Below, piece after piece: positions 8,101-12,715 of a stretch of 12,715 nucleotides of DNA. Numbering within the stretch: position 1 is the first letter of the stretch; every line of letters starts with the position of its first letter. The stretch is from CAUZJO01 sp963580245 (lineage in GTDB: Bacteria > Sumerlaeota > Sumerlaeia > MVZB01). Made by a program: the position numbers and the translations under genes. The notes below the pieces were generated by a model, which was given only the letters and a program-made list of their open reading frames with translations, did not search any database and was not told the origin of the DNA. Location of the stretch: assembly GCA_963580245.1 (NCBI GenBank), contig CAUZJO010000135.1:1-12715 (forward strand), given 5' to 3'.

Positions 8101-8205
8101 CTGGCCCTCGATCCGGTGAGCACCATCATGTTCAACGACCTCGTGCGATACGCGGTTGGCGATTTCGCGCCGAAGACGGAGTTGCCGCTGGGAAAGCGTC
8201 AATAG
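5188..8205 (+). CDS. secreted glycoside hydrolase family 2 protein (1005 aa)
   Basis: A signal peptide (basic MTRNILRFMGRRRG, hydrophobic LAVLLGACFLALTG, cleavage near ASA at 32-34) is followed by the GH2 layout: sugar-binding jelly-roll at about 45-198 (SLGGDWHFRLDPD, LPWQLAFDD, GVAWYERDFEIP), Ig-like domain at about 200-317, and TIM barrel at about 318-650. The acid/base region SPSVMIWELFCES aligns with the usual HPSxxxWSxGNE, giving Glu448 as acid/base, but the normally invariant Asn before it is Cys447. ITEYG gives Glu535 as likely nucleophile. About 350 further residues follow: a beta-rich domain and then, from about 772, a segment that resembles a ThuA/amidotransferase-like Rossmann domain (VENYLTSGGTVLLLI). 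GH2 enzymes act on beta-galactosides, glucuronides or mannosides; the substrate cannot be told here. The gene is followed by a repeat element and the GH127 gene on the same strand, suggesting joint glycan degradation in the periplasm or outside the cell. Confidence 0.9.
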   Translation: MTRNILRFMGRRRGLAVLLGACFLALTGTAAASAEENAIVAPIRRPIQFSLGGDWHFRLDPDKVGEAERWFEPGKVRDRVSKVPLPWQLAFDDLQEYLGVAWYERDFEIPAGHERQRIALEFLGVDHHVKAWVNGRPAGEHEGSLAPFKLEITDQARVGRTNTVTLRVDDPEFGTREWISEQVISMSGLWRDVYVEITGKTHVSDLFIKPDIDHGKADAQVEVTAPPGGDERTLRLKLEATAPDGARFHSESDVNLPASATTQTHYIHVSIKLEDEANPLVLWELDHPRLYQAQATLVDGAGTALDVAIVEFGMRKIEARGARIYLNNRPIYIVGGWLDPSPLAGPDEVNWAMPGPYEPLSDESIKRDIMTAKSLGINLSRRILRSINRRYIYWADRLGMLIWQGGPWVRADGIARRELFDKYRDDYENIVLRDRNSPSVMIWELFCESFGLVRGEYDTWSKTVELINELYDHVKGLDGTRLVLDNACGRGGYDFNYLDSHAKTDIDDIGYTGWASAPWIAGVDEFRKYCRMITEYGRPVTNSLLHNKTSRVLDIERIKRTWGEEPWWLTAPEHIQSNSSKLTGYADRFYRWGFDEIFGGFEGFTEKSDWYQFEAIKYQSEQMRLNPDMTGYLSFAFDCVPHVIGAINLFREAKVFGSELPRVYAQDMVIIDLEKRNYWTDENVRADVHFSHFGRADAEGASVRWWVEDFEEAIHGESGKFSIKPGEVRRVGGIEFKTPEVAEARRVRIVARIEDVKGRSVSQNYTDIFVFPRELRRSKIREINLRGSSAFMNRRLELLGYQPHPGLDPEHPLTVTNVIDQEVENYLTSGGTVLLLICEELDLIGFVAEPALPPVDAWLRRHGLMLGGAEFHLGGIVGAQFIRKDLGLFGQIPFENPIGWPFQTVMPPHVLIGLESDHRDDVLAGAYGSFLRNTPADVNGQRHECEITGTIAQFKVGSGRLLVSTFDLNKFLALDPVSTIMFNDLVRYAVGDFAPKTELPLGKRQ

Positions 8206-8271
8206 CGCCGATTCAGGGGCGCCTAACGTGTGAGAAGAAATCAATCTGGAAGGAGACGAATTCGTGTTATG

Positions 8272-8409
8272 TCATAAAGGCGCCGCCAAAACTCAGTCCC
8301 GGCAGGGACGATTGCTTTCAGCCCGCCACGCAAGTGGCGGGAAATCAAACCGATAACGAATTGGAGTCCCGAAGGGACGACTGCAAACCGTGTTTTTAGA
8401 AGTTCCCTT
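8272..8409 (+). repeat. hairpin-rich repeat element, left copy (inverted partner at 10435-10575)
   Basis: The 92-base core (8294-8385) is the reverse complement of 10462-10553 with only two mismatches; weaker homology continues on both sides to about 8272 and up to the GH127 start codon. The core holds three hairpins: GTCCC-GGCA-GGGAC at 8296-8309, CCCGCCAC-GCAA-GTGGCGGG at 8322-8341, and GTCCC-GAA-GGGAC at 8366-8378. The first and third lie in near-identical units (8295-8315 and 8365-8384), so the element begins and ends with the same short module. This looks like a REP- or MITE-type dispersed repeat. No transposase or RAYT gene for it lies in the window. It fills most of the GH2-GH127 gap (8206-8409). 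The hairpins lack a T-run, so they are not classic terminators, though they could shield or attenuate transcripts. The rest of the gap holds only a weak GCGCC/GGCGC pairing at 8205-8222. Confidence 0.92.
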
Positions 8410-10374
8410 ATGTCACATCATCAACCCTCATCATTCTTATTCGGTCTCGCCGTTCTATCTCTTGCGATGGTTGCGCGTTCCGATGACTCCACGGTGATCT
8501 ACGTGACGGATCGCGCGCCCCGCATCGAGGCTCCCCCGTTTGAAGGCGAGCGCTACGAGGCGCTGGTCCCGGCCACGCTGGATCTGGCCGAGCGTTGCGC
8601 CCTAGCGGTGCATGGCATGACCAGCACGCTCGATCTCGAAGCGGACCTGGAGGCGCACAACTGGATTGGCAGCATCAGGGAGGGATCGCTCCGCCTGGTG
8701 CACAGTTACAATGACTACAACGGCCTGCAACCGAAGTGGATCGAAACCCTGCCGCTGCTGCGAACCGCCTCTGGCAGCACGCAGAACATCGATCACGACA
8801 GACGCATGATGGAAGTCCTGTTTCGCATGCTGGGGCCGGACGGACTCTATTGGATCCCGGCCCAGGGAACGCCCTGGAGCGACCGCCCCGCCAAGGAAGG
8901 CGAGAAGCAGATTTACAACGCGTGGCCCAACGGCCGCGCGCTCATGGCCCTGTGCTGCTGGTACGAACGCCATCCCGATGAACATCTGCTGAAGGCCATC
9001 AAAAAGATGGTCGACGGCTTGGCCCGCGTGGCCGTTTATCGGGATGATGTCTGTCTGTTCCACATCACGGACTTTCCGGATACGGTGGCCGACGGTTATC
9101 ATCCCGGCCCCTCCGCCGTATCGACCCACATGTCCACGATCATGTATGGCCTCGCTTATGCCTACGCGAAAACGGGTTATGAGCCGGCTCGTGAGTTGGG
9201 AGAGAAACTCGCGCGATTCATCGCCGAGCGCTCCGGGATTTTTGACGCCGAAGGGCGGATCACGTGGGTCCACACGCATGGGACCACCTTCGCCATGCTT
9301 GGATTGCTCGAGTTCGCAACGGCGACCGGCCGGGCCGACTTGACGGCTCTTGTGAAGAACGCCTACAAGGACATCGTGAGCCGAACGCCGGTGATTTTGG
9401 GGTGGTACCCCGAGCAATGGCCGGCGCGCAGCTCCACGATGGAAGCCTGTCAACTGGGCGACATGACAATCCTCGGCGTGAAGCTTTCGGAGGCGGGCGC
9501 CGGTGATTACTGGGAGAACGTGGAACACACCGTGCGCAATTCGCTTCAATCCTGCCAGGTGACCGACGTGTCATGGCTCGACAATCTGGCGGCGCGCCAT
9601 CCGGACATCCAGCCCGCGGTCTCGGCACCCGAGGAGGATGCGCGCGACGTCGCCCGCCGCATGCTGGGGACGTTTAACGGCATGGCCGCGCCGGGCGGTT
9701 TTTTCCAGTCGATCTCGGTTGGATGTTGCACGGGCAACGGGGCGCGCGCGCTGTATTTCGCCTGGCGTCACACGGTCGACGACCTGGGCGGCGAATATCG
9801 GGTGAACCTGCTGCTCAACCGGGCTTCCAAGGCGGCCGATATCGACAGTTATCTGCCGTACCTGGGCAAGGTTGAAATCACGATGAAAGAACCCAGAAGC
9901 TTGAATGTAAGGATCCCGTCCTGGGTAGAAAACAAACAGATCGAATGCACGGTGAACGGAGAAACCAGAGTCGGTCCAATGAGCGGCCGTTACCTCAAGG
10001 TCGGGGAGGTCGGGCGTGGCGACCGGGTCGTCGTGCGCTTCCCCTTGCTGCGCGCGCAAACACGGGCCGTGATCGACATCCCTTATCCAGACGTGCATTT
10101 TGAGGGAACCCGGCCGGCCGCATGGGACGGAGAAAGCGTTCAGAAGAAATACACGCTCACCGTCAAGGGATTCAATGTGATCGACATCTGGCCGCGGGGT
10201 CAGGTCGATGTCTCCGGCACGGACGCACTGAATTGGATGTTCACGCGCACCAAGGAGGTCGACCCCTCGGATTGGATCGTCTATCCATTCTACACGCGAA
10301 CCGACTATCGGGGCGACACGCCGCGGTATGTCAAGGTATCCCGTTTCGTTCCCAGCGACGAACTCGACTGGTGA
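8410..10374 (+). CDS. secreted GH127/DUF1680-type glycosidase, beta-L-arabinofuranosidase-like (654 aa)
   Basis: A short signal peptide (SSFLFGLAVLSLAMVARS) precedes an (alpha/alpha)6-barrel-type domain. In Bifidobacterium longum HypBA1, the GH127 founder, zinc is held by Glu-x-Cys and a Cys-Cys pair, one Cys of which is the nucleophile. The same residues are visible here: MEACQLGDM with Glu345 and Cys347, and SVGCCTGN with Cys439-Cys440. The C-terminal beta-region also fits: YRVNLLLNRASKA, VEITMKEP, LNVRIPSWVENK, CTVNGE. The block holding the HypBA1 acid/base Glu322 is not clearly conserved; Glu335 in WYPEQW is a candidate. It is therefore a divergent member and its substrate is uncertain. 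The ATG at 8410 has no good ribosome binding site (only AGAAG) and lies at the edge of the left repeat element; the next Met would remove the signal peptide, so 8410 is kept. The gene is bracketed by inverted repeats and converges on the sirtuin gene. Confidence 0.82.
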   Translation: MSHHQPSSFLFGLAVLSLAMVARSDDSTVIYVTDRAPRIEAPPFEGERYEALVPATLDLAERCALAVHGMTSTLDLEADLEAHNWIGSIREGSLRLVHSYNDYNGLQPKWIETLPLLRTASGSTQNIDHDRRMMEVLFRMLGPDGLYWIPAQGTPWSDRPAKEGEKQIYNAWPNGRALMALCCWYERHPDEHLLKAIKKMVDGLARVAVYRDDVCLFHITDFPDTVADGYHPGPSAVSTHMSTIMYGLAYAYAKTGYEPARELGEKLARFIAERSGIFDAEGRITWVHTHGTTFAMLGLLEFATATGRADLTALVKNAYKDIVSRTPVILGWYPEQWPARSSTMEACQLGDMTILGVKLSEAGAGDYWENVEHTVRNSLQSCQVTDVSWLDNLAARHPDIQPAVSAPEEDARDVARRMLGTFNGMAAPGGFFQSISVGCCTGNGARALYFAWRHTVDDLGGEYRVNLLLNRASKAADIDSYLPYLGKVEITMKEPRSLNVRIPSWVENKQIECTVNGETRVGPMSGRYLKVGEVGRGDRVVVRFPLLRAQTRAVIDIPYPDVHFEGTRPAAWDGESVQKKYTLTVKGFNVIDIWPRGQVDVSGTDALNWMFTRTKEVDPSDWIVYPFYTRTDYRGDTPRYVKVSRFVPSDELDW

Positions 10375-10434
10375 CTTAGTCCGCATACCCGCCGCGGTCA
10401 CGATAAAATCATGCGCGAGTGGGTTCTCGAACCT

Positions 10435-10575
10435 CTATGGGGAACCTCTAACAATCCGGTGTGCAGTCGTCCCCACGGGACTCCAATTCGTTATCGGTTT
10501 GATTTCCCGCCACTTGCGTGGCGGGCTGAAAGCAATCGTCCCTGCCGGGACTGAATTTTTAGAGGCGCCTTATGA
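10435..10575 (-). repeat. hairpin-rich repeat element, right copy (inverted partner of 8272-8409)
   Basis: The core at 10462-10553 matches the left core in reverse orientation at 90 of 92 positions. Flanks are related but more diverged: an outer segment containing GAGGCGCC and TATGA (10561-10575) and an inner segment GGGGAACCTCTAACA (10438-10452). Hairpins are GTCCC-CAC-GGGAC at 10469-10481, CCCGCCAC-TTGC-GTGGCGGG at 10506-10525, and GTCCC-TGCC-GGGAC at 10538-10551. The two differences from the left copy are both in the loop of the first of these. It sits between the convergent GH127 and sirtuin genes, a common place for REP-type elements, where it might limit read-through. The rest of the gap (10375-10434 and 10576-10617) shows nothing recognisable. 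Confidence 0.92.
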
Positions 10576-10617
10576 TCTAGCGAGGACTTGGGCTCATCCC
10601 GAATACAGGGAATCTTT

Positions 10618-11406
10618 TCAACCGGTGATCGGGCTTTCGGTCGGGGATTCGCCCGGGATCAGCTCGGGCAGGACCTGCCCGGCGGGGGCCTGGAGGGCGT
10701 AATGAGCCTGGCCGCCGAGATCGGTCCGCTGGGGGTTGATCTCGACGAGGGTCGCCCCGTCCGATTTCGCGTTGAGCGCCCAGGCGATGATGTAACCGAA
10801 AAGGGCGGAGGTACCGATGACCAGGGCGAGGTCGGGGGGATCTTCGAGGAAAGTTTGGATCCGTCCGATGGGTTCGAGGGGGACGTTCTCGCCGAACCAT
10901 ACCACCGCCGGACGCAGCAATGCCCCCGCCGGGCTGATCGGCGGGACCGACCCGCCTTCGACCGTGACCTCGCCCTCTTCGAATTCCCGCCCCGTCCGCG
11001 TGCAGCGCGTGCGCATGATCGATCCGTGGACCTCGACCACGCGGCGCGAACCGGCGCGTTGATGGAGGCCGTCGACGTTTTGGGTCGCGATCAGCATCGC
11101 GCCGCCGGGCCGCGCTTCGACTTGCCGCTCGAGCCGGGCCAAGGCGCGGTGCCCGGCGTTGGGCTCGACCCGGCGCAGCCTAGCGCGCCGCTCCAGATAC
11201 CATTCCCATGCCAGGCGCGGGTCGCGGGCGAAGCCTTCGGGAGATGCCAGGTCCAGCGGGTTGTGGTTGCGCCAGTAGCCTTGCTTGCCGCGAAAGGTCG
11301 GCACGCCGCTCTCGGCTGAGATCCCCGCGCCCGTGATGACGAAAACCCGCCGGGCCTCGCCGACTCGGTCGCGCAGCGCCCGTGGGATCCGTGGCGTGTT
11401 TATCAT
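10618..11406 (-). CDS. Sir2-family NAD-dependent protein deacylase, SIRT5/CobB-like, degenerate zinc site (262 aa)
   Basis: Sirtuin motifs are in order: GAGISAESGVPTFRG at 26-40 (NAD binding), TQNVDGLH at 108-115, catalytic His127 in EVHGS, VVWFGE at 168-173, GTSALFGY at 198-205 and EINPQRT at 222-228. WEWYLERR supplies the Tyr70-x-x-Arg73 pair that in SIRT5 and CobB binds the carboxylate of succinyl- or malonyl-lysine, so a cytoplasmic desuccinylase/demalonylase-type activity is plausible. The zinc ribbon is unusual: the usual four Cys are reduced to Cys135 in RTRCTRTGR, and the expected P-x-CP-x-CGG-LLRP segment reads PPISPAGALLRP. Flanking blocks stay in frame and intact, so this is divergence rather than a frameshift. 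The start ATG (11404-11406) is preceded by CGGAGG about ten bases upstream. The gene diverges from the PH-domain gene (gap 80 bases, no clear promoter seen) and converges on the GH127 gene. Confidence 0.9.
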   Translation of the reverse strand: MINTPRIPRALRDRVGEARRVFVITGAGISAESGVPTFRGKQGYWRNHNPLDLASPEGFARDPRLAWEWYLERRARLRRVEPNAGHRALARLERQVEARPGGAMLIATQNVDGLHQRAGSRRVVEVHGSIMRTRCTRTGREFEEGEVTVEGGSVPPISPAGALLRPAVVWFGENVPLEPIGRIQTFLEDPPDLALVIGTSALFGYIIAWALNAKSDGATLVEINPQRTDLGGQAHYALQAPAGQVLPELIPGESPTESPITG

Positions 11407-11486
11407 GTCCCGGCGGCCTCCGATTGCCTATCATGCACGCGGGTTGGAAGGCGGACTCAATTATCCTCCCGGCGGGGTTGGGGTCA

Positions 11487-12041
11487 ATGCTCTTTGGGCG
11501 GCGAAACAAGGGATTTATCGACCTGATCTGGACGCGATGGATTCTGCCCGGTCGTCGGCCCGAGGGACGTCCCCTCGGCGACGGGAAGCGCTGGCGCCTG
11601 GAGTACGGCAGCCGCCCGCGAGCGATGGCGAACTTCTTCGGGCTGTTTTGGGTGGTCGTCGTTGGCGCGTTCGTGGCCGCTTCGTGGGGCGATCGGGAGG
11701 AGATCGTGGGTTGGCTGGCCTTCTTCACGCTCCCGATCATCGGCGCGCTGTGGAGCCTGGCCGATGTTCACGTCGCAAGGGTCGAGGTGGACGACGCGGG
11801 CATCCATTTCCACTACCCCTGGCGCCCCACGGCGCACGTCGGCTGGGACCAGATTGAACGCGTCACCTACAACGAGACCATGCGCTGGTTCGTCATCCGC
11901 CGCCGCCGGGGCCTGCGCCTGCGTCTATCGGCGGCCCGCGACGGCCCTGGCCGCCTCCGCTCCCACCTACGCCGCCACGTCGAACCGATCCGCTGGGCCA
12001 CGGTCGCAACTCGACTGCCGCGGCTGGCGGATGAGGAGTGA
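11487..12041 (+). CDS. two-helix membrane protein with PH-like (bPH) domain (184 aa)
   Basis: A basic, cytoplasmic-looking N-terminus (residues 1-45, rich in Arg and Lys) is followed by two membrane helices, about 48-67 (NFFGLFWVVVVGAFVAASW) and 73-92 (IVGWLAFFTLPIIGALWSL). The rest resembles the bacterial PH-like domains of DUF304/YcxB-type proteins: alternating strands VHVARVEVDDAGIHFHYPW, VGWDQIERVTYNE, MRWFVIRRRRGLRLRL, then a C-terminal helix. Role unknown; such proteins usually sit in the inner membrane with the PH-like domain in the cytoplasm. I chose the ATG at 11487, with GGGG-rich sequence before it; an in-frame ATG at 11433 would add 18 residues but has no ribosome binding site. 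It diverges from the sirtuin gene. Between its stop and 12175 I see nothing recognisable. Confidence 0.65.
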   Translation: MLFGRRNKGFIDLIWTRWILPGRRPEGRPLGDGKRWRLEYGSRPRAMANFFGLFWVVVVGAFVAASWGDREEIVGWLAFFTLPIIGALWSLADVHVARVEVDDAGIHFHYPWRPTAHVGWDQIERVTYNETMRWFVIRRRRGLRLRLSAARDGPGRLRSHLRRHVEPIRWATVATRLPRLADEE

Positions 12042-12175
12042 TGCGAGTGAGCTGGGTTCGCGAGGAATTGGGCCTTGTGAAAGCGCCGGGCAGGCGGGCA
12101 GAATCAAGCGTGGCGAGGGCAAACCCGGGGGCGGTAGGTGAGGTGAAGCTCTGGGAGCATCGTGGAGATGAAACC

Positions 12176-12679
12176 ATGATTTTGAACGATAAGGCGTCCT
12201 ACAGCTGGCATCCCATCGAGGATTACGAAACGGACCCGCAGGAGTTGGGCAAGCCGGAATTGAGAAGTCTTGCCGAAGTTTGGAACGAGCAGTGCTCGGT
12301 TCTCATGGAGGCCGAAGGCCTGCAACAATTCAATGAAAGGCTGAAACGTGAGTGGGCCATTGAAACGGGATTGATCGAGCGCCTCTACACTTTTGATCGT
12401 GGGATCACCCAAACCCTTATCGAGAGGGGAATCGACGCCGCCCTCATCCCGCATCAAACCATCGGAGAAGACCCTGAACGAATCGTCGCCAAAATCCGTG
12501 ATCATGAAGACGCGCTTGACGGTCTGTTCGCGTTCGTGAAATCCGATCTGGAAAAAGGAGCGCCGCGGGCCCTTGCCTCTCGATCATGTCTTCCGCTTCC
12601 AGGGCCGATAAGCATGGTAAACTCCCGGGAAGAGGTCGCAACATGGGTTCTGAACATGACGCCGCGAATACGAAGATAG
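12176..12679 (+). pseudogene. Fic-family protein, N-terminal part only (167 aa, truncated)
   Basis: Residues about 24-122 match the N-terminal helical region of stand-alone Fic-family proteins: LAEVWNEQCSVLMEAEGLQQ, then FNERLKREWAIETGLIERLY, TFDRGITQTLIERGID and IRDHEDALDGLFAFVKSD. In intact members this runs into an inhibitory helix or ligand region and the Fic core with HPFxxGNGR, which transfers AMP or other groups to target hydroxyls. Here the match stops at VKSD (near 12545) and the following about 45 residues (EKGAPRALAS onward) are unrelated, with no HPF motif in any frame up to the window end. The gene is thus cut off by deletion or insertion rather than by a simple frameshift. The start ATG at 12176 has TGGAG about eight bases upstream; an in-frame ATG at 12038 adds residues with no family resemblance. 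Base composition is visibly less GC-rich than the core genes. Confidence 0.75.
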
Positions 12680-12715
12680 TCGTCGACGAGATCCTCGTTG
12701 ATCTGCTCGTTCAGG
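12643..12715 (+). CDS. possible start of an unidentified gene, cut by window end
   Basis: An ATG at 12643 with GGAAGAGG about seven bases upstream opens a frame that stays open to the end of the window (MGSEHDAANTK, then IVVDEILVDLLVQ). It overlaps the tail of the broken Fic frame. With only 24 residues I cannot assign a family. The opposite strand is also open here (about 12504-12715, reading NEQINEDLVDDYLRIRGVMF), so even the coding strand is uncertain. Confidence 0.25.
   Translation, partial: MGSEHDAANTKIVVDEILVDLLVQ

Noticed and set aside
5953..8244. Long minus-strand open frames (5953-6909 and 7165-8244)
   Set aside because: Shadows of the GH2 gene; low-complexity reading with no motifs, no ribosome binding sites and no membrane or catalytic features.
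8322..8341. Hairpin CCCGCCAC-GCAA-GTGGCGGG as a Rho-independent terminator of the GH2 gene
   Set aside because: A strong stem, but no T-run follows on either strand, and the same hairpin is part of the repeated element at the other site.
8295..8384. Mini-CRISPR: two 20-21-base repeats separated by about 49 bases
   Set aside because: The repeats are short, differ from each other, the intervening DNA is itself repeated in the right copy, and no cas genes are present. A REP/MITE-type element fits better.
8602..10401. Long minus-strand open frames opposite the GH127 gene (8602-9549 and 9571-10401)
   Set aside because: Antisense frames typical of GC-rich coding DNA; the plus strand has conserved GH127 residues across the same stretch.
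12444..12715. Minus-strand open frames at the right edge
   Set aside because: The 12444-12644 frame overlaps the Fic-like coding region and has no motifs; the other open minus frame (about 12504-12715) reads somewhat like protein but ends in antisense of Fic sequence, so it could not be supported.

Overview
The window looks like a piece of a Planctomycetota chromosome. The strongest evidence is an adjacent pair of genes: a secreted Big2/DUF1549/DUF1553 cytochrome-like protein followed by a Tat-exported DUF1501 protein. Such pairs are abundant in planctomycetes and uncommon elsewhere. Most of the window is visibly GC-rich, whereas the two ends (an insertion-sequence remnant on the left, a Fic remnant on the right) are visibly less so. 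No rRNA, tRNA or CRISPR array was seen.

Left end (1-900): the C-terminal part of an IS5-type DDE transposase, broken by a -1 frameshift at an A5 run, with a possible right terminus of the element. Next to it is a tiny SemiSWEET/PQ-loop membrane protein on the minus strand. After that comes a coding-like stretch without a start codon, probably a gene remnant that I cannot name.

Core (902-10374): on the minus strand, the DUF1549/DUF1553 gene (2278-4875) and the DUF1501 gene (902-2254) form a two-gene operon with a 23-base gap. Diverging from it across a 312-base region is a large secreted GH2 glycosidase (5188-8205), followed by a secreted GH127/DUF1680-type glycosidase (8410-10374). Together this reads as a planctomycete glycan-degradation locus. 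GH2 enzymes usually cut beta-galactosides, glucuronides or mannosides, and GH127 enzymes usually cut beta-L-arabinofuranosides. The DUF1501 and DUF1549/1553 proteins have unknown but envelope-associated roles. The divergent region holds an inverted repeat over a candidate -10 box and a 14-base perfect palindrome, both possible operators.

The most striking structure is a pair of about 140-base repeat elements in opposite orientation, bracketing the GH127 gene almost exactly. Their 92-base cores match at 90 of 92 positions. Each core contains three hairpins, and the only two differences lie in a hairpin loop. They look like REP/MITE-type elements, and the arrangement could make the GH127 gene a mobile or invertible cassette.

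Right end (10618-12715): a SIRT5/CobB-type sirtuin that has lost three of the four usual zinc cysteines. It diverges from a small two-helix membrane protein with a PH-like domain. Next is a Fic-family gene that keeps only its N-terminal part before running into unrelated sequence, and then a possible gene start at the window edge.
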